From Motiliproteus sp036960405 (lineage in GTDB: Bacteria; Pseudomonadota; Gammaproteobacteria; Pseudomonadales; Balneatricaceae): a DNA stretch of 64,000 nucleotides. Numbering within the stretch: the first letter of the stretch is position 1; each line of letters starts with the position of its first letter. Where the stretch lies: positions 6,628 to 70,627 of the forward strand of contig JBALWS010000010.1 of assembly GCA_036960405.1 (NCBI GenBank). The letters run 5' to 3'. A program made the position numbers and the translations under genes. Under the pieces are notes generated by a model, which had not been told where the DNA came from, did not search any database, and saw only the letters and a list, made by a program, of their open reading frames with translations. Shown here piece after piece: positions 1 through 9,194 of this stretch.

Positions 1-425
1 TCGCCCAAGCCAGAAGTCGCCGCTACGACGTTACCGCCGTAATTTTTAAAGAAACTTCCTGCCTTGGCACCCATGGCGCAAATATCGATCTCGATATTGT
101 TGCCGTTGAGCTCGGTCATATCACGAACCAGGGTCTTGAACGCATTAATGTTCAAGCCGCCACAGAGGCCGCGATCAGTTGAAACAACGATATAGCCAAC
201 CCGTTTGACTTCCCGCTCCTGTAGATACAGGTGCTTGTATTCAGGGTTCGATTTAGCCAGATGAGCGATTACACCACGCATACGCTCCGCATAAGGGCGG
301 GTCGCCTGCATGCGCTCCTGAGCGCGGCGCATTTTCGACGCAGCAACCATTTCCATGGCGCTGGTGATCTTACGTGTGCTCTGGATACTCGCAATCTGGG
401 TTTTAATCTCTTTTCCGACTGCCAT
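1..425 (-). CDS. atpG: ATP synthase F1 subunit gamma (N-terminal part, cut by window edge)
   Basis: Only the first 141 codons are present; the C-terminal half lies beyond the left edge. The translation begins MAVGKEIKTQIASIQSTRKI and contains EMVAASKM and DRGLCGGLN, all typical of the gamma subunit, which forms the rotating central stalk of F1 and couples proton flow to ATP synthesis on the inner face of the cytoplasmic membrane. The ATG sits at 425, 68 bp downstream of the atpA stop, so this is a standard operon position. Being cut at the edge, it cannot be checked for completeness. Identification is secure from sequence and from its place after atpA. Confidence 0.95.
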   Translation of the reverse strand, partial: MAVGKEIKTQIASIQSTRKITSAMEMVAASKMRRAQERMQATRPYAERMRGVIAHLAKSNPEYKHLYLQEREVKRVGYIVVSTDRGLCGGLNINAFKTLVRDMTELNGNNIEIDICAMGAKAGSFFKNYGGNVVAATSGLG

Positions 426-493
426 ATCACTTTGCCTTTAAGTTCGTTTCGCTTTACCCAACTTGGTAATCGGGGAGCAAGCTCCCCAACGCT

Positions 494-2038
494 TTACCAG
501 GTCTGGGTGCTCTTGAACTTCTCGATGCCGGCTTTGAACTCGGCAGCGATGTCGTCGTTATAAGCGCCGCTTTCATCGATCTTTTTAAACAGATCAGCGT
601 GCTCAGAAGCAAAGTAGGCCAGCAGTGCGGCTTCGAAGTCGAGGATCTTATTGATCGCGATGCCTACGAGGTAACCTTCGTTCGCTGTGTACAGTACCAA
701 GCCCATTTGAGCCAAGCTCATGGGTGCGAACTGCTTCTGCTTCATCAGTTCAGTAACGGCCTGGCCGTGCTCGAGCTGCTTGCGCGTCGCTTCATCAAGG
801 TCAGATGCAAACTGGGAGAATGCTGCCAGTTCACGGTACTGAGCCAGGGCCAGACGGATACCGCCACCCAGCTTCTTGATGATCTTGCTCTGTGCCGCAC
901 CACCTACTCGTGATACAGAAACACCGGCGTTCATCGCAGGACGGATACCGGCGTTGAACAGATCGGTCTCGAGGAAGATCTGACCGTCGGTGATCGAGAT
1001 CACGTTGGTCGGTACGAACGCAGAAACGTCGCCACCTTGGGTTTCGATGATCGGCAGAGCGGTCAAAGAACCGGTCTTACCTTTCACTTCACCGTCGGTG
1101 AACTTCTCTACGTAGTCAACGCTGACTCGAGCAGCACGCTCTAGCAGACGGCTGTGAAGGTAAAAAACGTCACCCGGGTAAGCTTCACGTCCTGGTGGAC
1201 GCTTGAGCAACAATGAGGTCTGACGGTAGGCCCAGGCCTGCTTAGTCAGATCATCGTATACGATCAACGCGTCTTCACCGCGGTCACGGAAGTACTCACC
1301 CATGGTACAGCCGGCATAAGCCGCCATGTACTGCATCGCTGCTGGGTCAGAAGCGCCAGCGGCAACGATGATGGTGTTATCCAGTGCACCGTGCTCTTCG
1401 AGCTTACGCACGATACCGGCAATGGTGGACTGCTTCTGTCCGATCGCAACGTAAACACACTTAACGCCGGTGTTTTTCTGATTGATGATGGCATCAATCG
1501 CGATTGCGGTCTTACCGGTCTGACGGTCACCGATGATCAGCTCACGCTGGCCACGACCGACAGGAACCATGGAATCGATCGCCTTATAGCCGGTTTGCAT
1601 CGGCTGGTCGACTGATTGACGCCAGATAACACCCGGTGCCACTTTTTCGATTGCGTCGGTTTGGGTAGTACCCAGATCGCCTTTACCGTCGATCGGGTTA
1701 CCCAGCGTGTCTACAACACGACCGAGTAGCTCGTTACCAACAGGTACTTCAAGGATACGGCCAGTACAGCGGGCAGTCATGCCCTCTTTGAGTCCCAGGT
1801 AATCACCCAGAACAACAGCACCTACGGAGTCTTGCTCCAGGTTCAGTGCCATACCGTAGATACCACCAGGGAATTCGATCATCTCCCCGTTCATTACGTC
1901 AGCCAATCCGTGAATACGGATGATACCGTCGGATACGCTGACTACTGTGCCCTCATTCTGGGCCTCAGAAGAAACATCGAGCTTGTCGATGCGCTTCTTG
2001 ATTAAATCGCTGATCTCAGATGGATTCAGTTGCTGCAT
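494..2038 (-). CDS. atpA: ATP synthase F1 subunit alpha
   Basis: A 514-residue protein, the usual length for bacterial AtpA. The N-terminus (MQQLNPSEISDLIKKRI) is the delta-contact region, the P-loop GDRQTGKT lies at residues 170-177, and PPGREAYPGDVFYLHSRLLE is the conserved F1 signature. In the alpha3beta3 hexamer the subunit binds nucleotide at non-catalytic sites and contributes the arginine finger to the catalytic beta sites. It starts 16 bp after atpH and is followed by atpG, so it is co-transcribed in the atp operon. Nothing unusual was seen. Confidence 0.98.
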   Translation of the reverse strand: MQQLNPSEISDLIKKRIDKLDVSSEAQNEGTVVSVSDGIIRIHGLADVMNGEMIEFPGGIYGMALNLEQDSVGAVVLGDYLGLKEGMTARCTGRILEVPVGNELLGRVVDTLGNPIDGKGDLGTTQTDAIEKVAPGVIWRQSVDQPMQTGYKAIDSMVPVGRGQRELIIGDRQTGKTAIAIDAIINQKNTGVKCVYVAIGQKQSTIAGIVRKLEEHGALDNTIIVAAGASDPAAMQYMAAYAGCTMGEYFRDRGEDALIVYDDLTKQAWAYRQTSLLLKRPPGREAYPGDVFYLHSRLLERAARVSVDYVEKFTDGEVKGKTGSLTALPIIETQGGDVSAFVPTNVISITDGQIFLETDLFNAGIRPAMNAGVSVSRVGGAAQSKIIKKLGGGIRLALAQYRELAAFSQFASDLDEATRKQLEHGQAVTELMKQKQFAPMSLAQMGLVLYTANEGYLVGIAINKILDFEAALLAYFASEHADLFKKIDESGAYNDDIAAEFKAGIEKFKSTQTW

Positions 2039-2054
2039 GCTCTTTCCCTCTCGC

Positions 2055-2591
2055 TCAGGAACTCAGGGCTTCAGCAAGCTTCTGCAGCTTGCCTCGGACC
2101 GAGCCATCGATTACCAGGTCTTCGGTACGAACCACTAGACCACCAATCAAACTCTTATCTTGTGAGCTTGTAATATTGACTTCACGGTCTAGCTTCGTGC
2201 CAAGTGCCTGAGCTAGCTTTGTCTGTTGTTCTTTAGTCAGTTTGAACGCAGAGGTAACTTCAACATCGATACTCTTCTGCTGTTCAGCCTTCAACCGGTC
2301 GAACAACGCGGAAATTTCAGGTAGTACGGGCAGGCGCTTGTTTTCCGCCAAAATCTTTACAAAATTCTGGCCCTGCTCGTTCAGCTTGTCTGCACAGATA
2401 TCCAGTACTAGGCCGGCTTTTTGCTCGGCTGCTAGGGCTGGGTTTCTTAGCAGTTCAGCCACTTGCTCGTCCTGTGCCGCTTGCGCAGCCAGACCGAGCA
2501 TTTCGGACCACTGGTCCAGTGACTTCTGCTCGAGTGCAGACTCAAACGCAGCTTTGGTATAGGGTCGAGCGACTGTACTTAGTTCAGCCAT
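2055..2591 (-). CDS. atpH: ATP synthase F1 subunit delta
   Basis: A 178-residue protein starting MAELSTVARPYTKAAFE, the conserved delta-subunit opening, with the C-terminal region (SLIGGLVVRTEDLVIDGSVRG) that binds the b-subunit stalk. Delta clamps the peripheral stalk to the top of F1 so that the hexamer does not turn with the rotor. It lies between atpF (15 bp upstream) and atpA (16 bp downstream). Length and motifs match the OSCP/delta family; no anomaly was seen. Confidence 0.97.
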   Translation of the reverse strand: MAELSTVARPYTKAAFESALEQKSLDQWSEMLGLAAQAAQDEQVAELLRNPALAAEQKAGLVLDICADKLNEQGQNFVKILAENKRLPVLPEISALFDRLKAEQQKSIDVEVTSAFKLTKEQQTKLAQALGTKLDREVNITSSQDKSLIGGLVVRTEDLVIDGSVRGKLQKLAEALSS

Positions 2592-2606
2592 CGTTCACCT
2601 CGCTTA

Positions 2607-3077
2607 TTAAAGCTCCGCCGCAAGCTTGTCGACTAATTCTGCACTGGCCTTGCTGTCTACCTCTTTGCCCAGGATTTTCTCCGCACCGGCGATCGCCAAC
2701 GTTGCTACTTCAGCGCGTAGCGCCTCTCTAGCACGGTTCTTTTCCTGTTCGATTTCAGCTTGAGCCGCTTCCTTCAGGCGATCGCCTTCAGTGATAGCTT
2801 GCTCTTTTGCTTCATCAACAATTTGGTTAGCACGCTTGTTGGCCTGCTCGATAATGGCCGCAGCCTGTTCCTTACCTTCACGTAGTGCCTGAGTCGCCTT
2901 TTCTTTGGCTAGCTCAAGATCACGTGAGGCGCGGTCAGCTGCATCAAGACCATCTGCAATCTTCTTCTGACGCTCCTGCAGAGCAGTGATGACCGGCGGC
3001 CACACATACTTCATACAGAACCAAGTGAAGAAGAAAAACGCGATGGCCTGACCAATGATGGTTGCATTGATATTCAC
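2607..3077 (-). CDS. atpF: ATP synthase Fo subunit b
   Basis: A 156-residue protein with one N-terminal membrane helix (about residues 5-25, MNINATIIGQAIAFFFFTWF) followed by a long, highly charged coiled coil rich in Ala, Glu, Lys and Arg. This is the architecture of the b subunit, a dimer that forms the peripheral stalk joining the a subunit in the membrane to delta on F1. It is placed between atpE and atpH as in other proteobacterial operons. The E. coli protein has the same length, so the annotated start is probably right. Confidence 0.97.
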   Translation of the reverse strand: MNINATIIGQAIAFFFFTWFCMKYVWPPVITALQERQKKIADGLDAADRASRDLELAKEKATQALREGKEQAAAIIEQANKRANQIVDEAKEQAITEGDRLKEAAQAEIEQEKNRAREALRAEVATLAIAGAEKILGKEVDSKASAELVDKLAAEL

Positions 3078-3124
3078 GCCAATACCTCTCGTTAACTAAT
3101 GAGTGAGTTAAAAGGTATTAACGA

Positions 3125-3361
3125 TTAACCGGCGGCAACTACGAACATGATGTACATGCCGATACCAACACCGATCATCGGGATTGCATCAACAAGACCC
3201 ATGACGATGAAGAACTGGGTACGCAGCATTGGGATCAGTTCTGGCTGACGTGCACCGCCTTCCAGGAACTTACCACCAAGAATACCGATACCGATTGCAG
3301 CACCAGTTGCGCCCAAACCCATTACCAAAGCACCAGCTATGTATAACAGAGCAGCTTCCAT
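3125..3361 (-). CDS. atpE: ATP synthase Fo subunit c (proteolipid ring)
   Basis: A 78-residue hairpin of two membrane helices joined by a polar loop (ARQPEL). The ion-binding carboxylate is Asp58 in FFIVMGLVDAIPMIGVG; the Gln and Ser/Thr partners typical of sodium-binding rings are not evident, so a proton-driven rotor is inferred. A gap of 109 bp separates it from atpB, longer than elsewhere in the operon. That gap holds an imperfect stem-loop (around 3431-3458) which could affect the high expression usually needed for the c subunit. Confidence 0.98.
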   Translation of the reverse strand: MEAALLYIAGALVMGLGATGAAIGIGILGGKFLEGGARQPELIPMLRTQFFIVMGLVDAIPMIGVGIGMYIMFVVAAG

Positions 3362-3470
3362 TGTTTTCTCCTATTAAGAGTTAAAAGTTGAAAGTTTTAG
3401 TTTATTGAAATCATTTTAATGCATTGCTTTTGGAACCAGCCCGTTTAAGCGCTGGCTCCGAACAAACTTT

Positions 3471-4328
3471 TTAGTGCGACTCGTGCGCCATACTCATGTA
3501 CACGACGGTCAGCACCATAAAGATAAATGCTTGCAGCGTGATGATCAGGATGTGGAAGATCGCCCAAGGTACGGACAATACCCACTGCATCCAGAACGGC
3601 AACAACGCGATCAGGATGAAGATCATTTCACCGGCGTACATGTTGCCGAACAGTCGCAGACCGAGGGAAACAGGCTTAGCGATTAGGTTGACACCTTCCA
3701 GGAACAGGTTGAAAGGAATCATGTACTTGCCCAGCGGCTGCAGCGTCAGCTCGGCAATGAACTCTTTCGGTCCCTTGATCTTCAAGCTGTAGTAGATGAT
3801 CAGCGCGAAGACTGACAATGCCATGCCCATCGTTGCGTTAACATCGGTAGTCGGTACGATCTTCAGATAGGGAATACCTAGCTGCTGCGCCACGAATGGA
3901 ATCCAGTCGATCGGAATCAGGTCCATGAAGTTCATCAACCAAACCCAAACAAAGATCGTTAGAGCTAGCGGAGCAACGACCGCGTTACGGCTATGGAACG
4001 AAGACTTAACATTCTCGTCAACAAATCCGATGATCGCTTCGACAAAATTCTGCAAATTTCCGGGAACGCCGCTGGTAGCTTTGACAGCGACCTTGCGGAA
4101 CAACCAGATAAACAACAGCCCGAGGCCTACGGAAAAAAACATAGTATCCAAGTTGATCGCCCAGAATCCCATTGATGCGGCTTCTTCATTGTGAGCGATT
4201 GTCCAGGTAGCGTCTTGAAGCACGGTACCGTCATAACGCGTGAAGCCTTCGGGCAGTTGCCCAAAGGTCAGGTTAGTCAGGTGGTGCTTAATATACCCGG
4301 AGGTCGTGAGTGCGCCTTCTGCAGCCAT
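3471..4328 (-). CDS. atpB: ATP synthase Fo subunit a
   Basis: A 285-residue integral membrane protein with several hydrophobic helices. The essential stator arginine is Arg225 in SLGLRLFGNMYAGE, which releases protons from the c ring during rotation. Together with AtpE and AtpF it forms the membrane channel. The soluble N-terminal stretch of about 55 residues is normal for gammaproteobacterial a subunits. It follows atpI by 14 bp and precedes atpE. Confidence 0.97.
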   Translation of the reverse strand: MAAEGALTTSGYIKHHLTNLTFGQLPEGFTRYDGTVLQDATWTIAHNEEAASMGFWAINLDTMFFSVGLGLLFIWLFRKVAVKATSGVPGNLQNFVEAIIGFVDENVKSSFHSRNAVVAPLALTIFVWVWLMNFMDLIPIDWIPFVAQQLGIPYLKIVPTTDVNATMGMALSVFALIIYYSLKIKGPKEFIAELTLQPLGKYMIPFNLFLEGVNLIAKPVSLGLRLFGNMYAGEMIFILIALLPFWMQWVLSVPWAIFHILIITLQAFIFMVLTVVYMSMAHESH

Positions 4329-4342
4329 GATTTCCTCTCAGT

Positions 4343-4816
4343 TCAATTTTTAAAAAGTGTGTGATTCTGCATCAGTGGCGCCAGCCAAGACATCAGCTGC
4401 ATCAGTATAAAAACGCCAAATAAGGAAAAGGGCTGTAACGGCTTTACCAAACTAAACACCACGCCAAACATCACCATGGTTAAAGCCATTTTCCATATTT
4501 CGCTTTTATACAGTTCCCGCACACTCTGCCGCAGGCTACTGTTGGCGCTACTCTTGAGCACCTTACTCGCTTGATATATATAGGGGATTAGGTAAATCAG
4601 TCCGCCCAATAACGCAGAGTATCCAGCAACAGTTCCAGCACTTAGCCACACTACCGTACTAACGGTTACAGCTAGGGCGATCTGCAACAAAATCAGCGTT
4701 CGAAACTGATCACGCTGTTTGTGGGTCGTTAAGCCTTTATTATTGGGGGTTTTAGCTTGACCCACGGACGCAATCCACTCTAAATTCAGTTGATTATAAT
4801 GATTCGCCCTATGCAA
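4343..4816 (-). CDS. atpI: ATP synthase protein I
   Basis: A membrane protein of at most 157 residues with four hydrophobic segments (about residues 40-60, 68-84, 108-125 and 130-148). It heads the atp operon, the usual place for AtpI, which is reported to help assemble the c ring and is poorly conserved in sequence. The N-terminal 30 residues are polar and lack an obvious ribosome site, so an internal GTG or TTG start (for example at the VGQAKT or LTTHKQ region) is possible. Family assignment rests on position and topology more than on motifs. Confidence 0.8.
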   Translation of the reverse strand: MHRANHYNQLNLEWIASVGQAKTPNNKGLTTHKQRDQFRTLILLQIALAVTVSTVVWLSAGTVAGYSALLGGLIYLIPYIYQASKVLKSSANSSLRQSVRELYKSEIWKMALTMVMFGVVFSLVKPLQPFSLFGVFILMQLMSWLAPLMQNHTLFKN

Positions 4817-4919
4817 CCGACTGCGGATTATAGGGATTTAGCCCAAGCTCAGCAACAACCAATTGCTGGTTATGCACCAAGGTAGTACACACTTAAGCGC
4901 CAAGAACTAGCAGCGATAG

Positions 4920-5789
4920 CTACTGAATCTTCTGCAAAATTGACTCAATATCACCCAATGATTTGTAGCTAATCGTCAGTTTGCCATCGCCTTTATCCGA
5001 GTGTCGAATCTTAACTTGCATCCCCAACGCCTGATTCCAGCGCTGCTGAAGCTGTTCTACACCAAGGTCGGCGGCTGGCTTGTGCTGCTTTTTGGGTGCA
5101 CTTTGGAGTTGCTTAACCAACTCTTCGGTTTGGCGTACTGATAGGCCTCGCGCTACCACATCCTTGGCTGCCGCAATCTGCTTATCACCGTCCAGCGCTA
5201 ACAACGCGCGAGCATGACCCATCTCCAGATCACCGTACTCGAGCATCCGCTTGGCTTCGGGGGTCAATTTCATCAAACGCAGCAAATTGGTCACCGCGGT
5301 GCGAGACTTACCCACCGCTTCAGCCACCTTGGCCTGAGTGAGCTCGAACTCATCCATCAACCGCTGTAGTGCCATCGCCTCTTCGATAGGGCTCAGGTCT
5401 TCGCGTTGAATGTTTTCGATCAACGCCATCGCGATTGCCGCTTCATCGGGTACTTCGCGGATTGTGGTGGGGATCTCGGTCAGGCCTGCCAACTGGGCTG
5501 CGCGCCAACGCCGTTCACCGGCAATTATCTCGTAACGACCCATGTCCACCGGCCGCACAACAATCGGCTGGATCACCCCTTGGGCACGAATAGAGCTGGC
5601 CAGATCCTCCAGTGCAGACTGGTCCATATCTCGGCGAGGTTGATAGATGCCACGCTGGATCTTATCGATCGATAACACCTGCAAACCTTCAGAAGTCGCA
5701 ACCGGAGCCACAGCGACCTGACTATCATCGAGCGATGTGCCACCTAGCAAAGCGTCCAAACCTCGACCCAAACCACGTTTTTTCACCAT
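4920..5789 (-). CDS. parB: Chromosome-partitioning protein ParB
   Basis: A 289-residue ParB/Spo0J protein. It opens with the ParA-stimulating KKRGLGRGLDALLGG, followed by the ParB/sulfiredoxin-type CTPase domain with the GERRWRAAQLAG box, a helix-turn-helix DNA-binding domain (LTQAKVAEAVGKSRTAVTNL) and a C-terminal dimerisation region. ParB loads at parS and spreads as a CTP-dependent clamp. Two parS-like 16-mers lie 18-19 kb away at 23873 and 24849, giving it cognate sites inside the window. It is encoded 34 bp after parA, in an operon typical of origin-proximal chromosomal parAB. Confidence 0.97.
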   Translation of the reverse strand: MVKKRGLGRGLDALLGGTSLDDSQVAVAPVATSEGLQVLSIDKIQRGIYQPRRDMDQSALEDLASSIRAQGVIQPIVVRPVDMGRYEIIAGERRWRAAQLAGLTEIPTTIREVPDEAAIAMALIENIQREDLSPIEEAMALQRLMDEFELTQAKVAEAVGKSRTAVTNLLRLMKLTPEAKRMLEYGDLEMGHARALLALDGDKQIAAAKDVVARGLSVRQTEELVKQLQSAPKKQHKPAADLGVEQLQQRWNQALGMQVKIRHSDKGDGKLTISYKSLGDIESILQKIQ

Positions 5790-5823
5790 CGTTTTTGTTC
5801 CAGCAAATTCTAATGATTCAAAA

Positions 5824-6612
5824 TTAAGATGCGATGGCGTTTGCCACCTGACCGCAACGACGGTTTACCTCACCCGCCAACGCCAGATAAGACACCGCGC
5901 CACGCGAGTTGCGATCATACAACAAAGCGGGTAAGCCATGACTGGGTGCTTCGGCCAAACGGACATTGCGCGGTATCACAGTGCGGTAGACCTTATCACC
6001 GAAATACTCGAGCAATTGACTCGATACGTCTCGGGTCAAGCCATTGCGCGGATCGTACATGGTGCGAACAATACCTTCGACATACAGACCAGGGTTGAGC
6101 GCTGTACGGATGGTGTCGACAGTGCTCATCAGCGCTGAGATCCCTTCCAGGGCGTAATATTCACACTGCATCGGGATAATGACCCCGTGGGCTGCAACCA
6201 GCGCGTTGACGGTCAGCATGTTCAACGAGGGCGGGCAATCGATCAGCACGTAGTCATAATTGTCCTGGACCAGATTGAGTGCCTGCTTAAGCCGAAACTC
6301 TTTACGCTTTACCGGAATCAGCTCCACTTCGGCCGCGGTCAGATCACCATTTGCCGGCAGCAGGTCAAAACCGCCACTGGTCTCCGAAGTGATCGCCTCT
6401 TGCGGATCTACCCGACCGGTCAGCACATCGTAGACCGAGCGCTCGAGTTGATGTTTATCGACCCCGGCACCCATCGTAGCGTTGCCCTGAGGATCCAGAT
6501 CAACCATCAACACGCGGCGCTTGGTCGCCGCCAGCGACGCCGCTAGATTGACGCAGGAGGTGGTCTTGCCGACACCACCTTTTTGATTGGTCACAGCCAA
6601 AATTTTAACCAC
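5824..6612 (-). CDS. parA: Chromosome-partitioning ATPase ParA (Soj)
   Basis: A 262-residue ParA/MinD-type P-loop ATPase with the deviant Walker A motif KGGVGKT at residues 11-17, the Walker A' box VDLDPQGNAT, and DYVLIDCPPSLNML as Walker B. ParA dimers bind nucleoid DNA and move ParB-parS complexes during segregation. It lacks the N-terminal helix-turn-helix of plasmid-type ParA proteins, as expected for a chromosomal Soj protein. It starts 12 bp after rsmG and precedes parB, in the widespread mnmG-rsmG-parA-parB order. Confidence 0.97.
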   Translation of the reverse strand: MVKILAVTNQKGGVGKTTSCVNLAASLAATKRRVLMVDLDPQGNATMGAGVDKHQLERSVYDVLTGRVDPQEAITSETSGGFDLLPANGDLTAAEVELIPVKRKEFRLKQALNLVQDNYDYVLIDCPPSLNMLTVNALVAAHGVIIPMQCEYYALEGISALMSTVDTIRTALNPGLYVEGIVRTMYDPRNGLTRDVSSQLLEYFGDKVYRTVIPRNVRLAEAPSHGLPALLYDRNSRGAVSYLALAGEVNRRCGQVANAIAS

Positions 6613-6624
6613 GCAGAGGTCTCC

Positions 6625-7299
6625 TTACTCTGTGATACCGCTAGTGGACTGGTCTTTGAGTACCAGCAAATGACGCTCGCCATCGCAATAAGGCACCTGC
6701 AGTAAATGTGACTCTAGCAGCTCAAATCCGCTCGGCATATCACTCAACTCTTGCTCGGGGTAAACCCCTTTCATCGCCAGAAAACGAGTATTAACTGCAC
6801 CCAACGATCGAGTCCAGTTCAACATGTCGTTGAGCGAGGCAAAGGCACGCGAAATCACCACATCAAAGCTTTGTTCAAGCGGATAGGCCTCTACCCGGCC
6901 GTTATAGATCTCAATGTTGTCCAGTTCTAATTCGAGTTTGGCTTGTTGTAAAAATCGCGTTTTCTTACCGTTGCTATCCATCAGCGTGAACTGCTTATCG
7001 GGATAGACGATGGCCAGCACCATTCCTGGCAAACCCGGTCCGGTACCCACGTCGGCAATATGTTGGCCGTTGATGTAGGGCACCACACTCAAACTATCGA
7101 GCAGGTGGCGCTCGACCATCGCTTCGGGTTGACGAACCGCGGTGAGGTTATAAGCCCGATTCCACTTGTGCAACAGCCCCACGTAGCGGAGTAATAGCGC
7201 TTGTTGCTGCTCCGTCAACACGAGACCAAGCTGTTGCAGTCCCTGGCTGAGAATTTTTTCACATTGAGGTGACAGGGCTGTCATCGTATCTGCACTCAC
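6625..7299 (-). CDS. rsmG: 16S rRNA (guanine-527-N7)-methyltransferase RsmG (GidB)
   Basis: A 224-residue class I methyltransferase with the S-adenosylmethionine loop DVGTGPGLPGMVLAI and the preceding MVERHLLDSLSVVPYI region typical of GidB. The enzyme methylates N7 of G527 in the 530 loop of 16S rRNA; its loss gives low-level streptomycin resistance in other bacteria. It overlaps the mnmG stop by 4 bp, implying translational coupling, and precedes parA by 12 bp. The annotated ATG could be replaced by the ATG a few codons in (MTALSPQCEK), since the first codons are weakly conserved. Confidence 0.96.
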   Translation of the reverse strand: MSADTMTALSPQCEKILSQGLQQLGLVLTEQQQALLLRYVGLLHKWNRAYNLTAVRQPEAMVERHLLDSLSVVPYINGQHIADVGTGPGLPGMVLAIVYPDKQFTLMDSNGKKTRFLQQAKLELELDNIEIYNGRVEAYPLEQSFDVVISRAFASLNDMLNWTRSLGAVNTRFLAMKGVYPEQELSDMPSGFELLESHLLQVPYCDGERHLLVLKDQSTSGITE

Positions 7300-9194
7300 A
7301 GATCGCCTCCGGACACTTGCTGTAGTTTGCCGCGTTTCTTCAAGTGAATCAGCAACAAGGACACCGCAGCGTGGGTCACTCCTTGAATTCGCGCCGCAGC
7401 GGCAAGGGTCACAGGACGAACCTGACTCAGTTTCTGGCGAACCTCGTTGGACAGGCCATCGATGCGATCGTAATCGAGATCGGCGGGCAGAGCGGTATTT
7501 TCTTGGCGACGCAATCGCTCTATATCTTCCTGCTGTCGATGAATATAACCGGCGTATTTAGTCTCAACCTGTACCTGCTCACTCACCTGCTTTGCAACCA
7601 CCACCTCTTCCGCCAGATGGCCGATATCGGCATAGCTCAGTTCGGGTCGTTTTAGCAGATCCAACAGGCTGTATTCGCGTGATAGCGGTTTATCGAGCTT
7701 GTCATCCAGACTGGCTGCTGCCTCGGTACCGGGCTGAATCCAACTACTTTTAAGTCGTTGAGTCTCCAGTTCGATCGCTTCACGCTTATCGCAAAAAGCT
7801 CGCCAACGCTCATCTCCGACCAAACCAAGCTCGCGGCCCTTTTCGGTTAAGCGCATATCAGCGTTATCTTCGCGCAAGATCAGCCGGTATTCGGCGCGAC
7901 TGGTAAACATTCGATACGGTTCCGAGGTCCCTAAGGTAATCAGGTCATCGACCATAACCCCAATGTAAGCTTCATCACGGCGTGGGCACCAAGCCTCGCG
8001 ATCCTGGGCTTGCAGGGCAGCGTTCAGACCGGCCAACAAACCTTGCGCGCCGGCTTCTTCGTAGCCGGTGGTTCCATTGATCTGGCCTGCAAAGAACAGG
8101 CTGTTGATCACTTTACTTTCAAGCGAGTGTTTCAGGTCCTGCGGGTTGAAATAATCGTATTCAATGGCGTAACCGGGTCGGGTGATGAAGGCGTTTTCAA
8201 ACCCTTTCATCGATCGAACCAACTGCAGTTGAACATCAAACGGTAGGCTGGTTGATATACCGTTTGGATAGAGTTCGTGGGTGGTCAACCCTTCCGGTTC
8301 GACAAAGATCTGGTGCGAATCTTTATCGGCAAAACGAACGATCTTATCTTCAATCGAAGGACAGTATCGTGGTCCGACCCCATCGATAACCCCGGTATAC
8401 AGCGGCGATCGATCCATCCCAGCACGAATAATATCGTGAGTTTGTTGATTGGTATGGGTGATATAACAACAGATCTGACGAGGGTGATCGGCCACCGAAC
8501 CCAAATAGGACATGACCGGCAGTGGGGTATCACCCGGCTGCTCCTGCATCACCGAAAAGTCGACACTGCGGGCATCGATTCGTGGTGGCGTGCCGGTTTT
8601 CAGGCGATCAATTCGAAGCGAGGTTTGACGTAACCGCTTGGCCAACGTTGAAGAGGCGGGATCACCCGCACGGCCACCACCGTGGTTTTGCAGACCGATA
8701 TGGATTAAACCACCCAAGAACGTGCCGGTTGTCAGTACCACCGTCGCGGCGTGAAACCGCAACCCCATCTGAGTCACAACTCCGCTAACAGAGTCGTTAT
8801 CGATGATCAGATCATCAACCGTTTGTTGAAAAATCTGCAGGTTAGGTTGGTTTTCCAGTGTTGAACGGACCGCAGATTTATACAGCTGACGATCAGCCTG
8901 AGCCCGCGTAGCTCTGACGGCAGGGCCCTTGCGCGAATTCAGCACCCGAAACTGAATCCCTGCACGATCGGTCACCTTAGCCATCGCGCCATCCAGGGCG
9001 TCGATCTCTTTAACCAAATGACTCTTACCGATACCGCCAATGGCAGGATTGCATGACATCTGCCCCAGCGTCTCAATATTTTGAGTTAGCAATAATGTAT
9101 TCGATCCCATGCGTGCCGCTGCAAGCGCTGCTTCGGTTCCTGCATGGCCGCCTCCGATCACAATGACATCATAACGGTTGGGGAAATCCACCAT
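7296..9194 (-). CDS. mnmG: tRNA uridine-5-carboxymethylaminomethyl modification enzyme MnmG (GidA)
   Basis: A 632-residue FAD enzyme with the dinucleotide-binding motif IGGGHAGTEAALAAARMG near the N-terminus, the SCNPAIGGIGKSHLVKEIDA box, FAGQINGTTGYEEAGAQGL, and the C-terminal helical domain (YAGYIHRQQEDIERLR) that binds MnmE. With MnmE (encoded at 12.4 kb) it installs the cmnm5 group on wobble U34 of several tRNAs. It is the first gene of the leftward mnmG-rsmG-parA-parB run. Immediately upstream lies an AT-rich region with DnaA boxes; in E. coli oriC is next to this same gene. Confidence 0.98.
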   Translation of the reverse strand: MVDFPNRYDVIVIGGGHAGTEAALAAARMGSNTLLLTQNIETLGQMSCNPAIGGIGKSHLVKEIDALDGAMAKVTDRAGIQFRVLNSRKGPAVRATRAQADRQLYKSAVRSTLENQPNLQIFQQTVDDLIIDNDSVSGVVTQMGLRFHAATVVLTTGTFLGGLIHIGLQNHGGGRAGDPASSTLAKRLRQTSLRIDRLKTGTPPRIDARSVDFSVMQEQPGDTPLPVMSYLGSVADHPRQICCYITHTNQQTHDIIRAGMDRSPLYTGVIDGVGPRYCPSIEDKIVRFADKDSHQIFVEPEGLTTHELYPNGISTSLPFDVQLQLVRSMKGFENAFITRPGYAIEYDYFNPQDLKHSLESKVINSLFFAGQINGTTGYEEAGAQGLLAGLNAALQAQDREAWCPRRDEAYIGVMVDDLITLGTSEPYRMFTSRAEYRLILREDNADMRLTEKGRELGLVGDERWRAFCDKREAIELETQRLKSSWIQPGTEAAASLDDKLDKPLSREYSLLDLLKRPELSYADIGHLAEEVVVAKQVSEQVQVETKYAGYIHRQQEDIERLRRQENTALPADLDYDRIDGLSNEVRQKLSQVRPVTLAAAARIQGVTHAAVSLLLIHLKKRGKLQQVSGGDL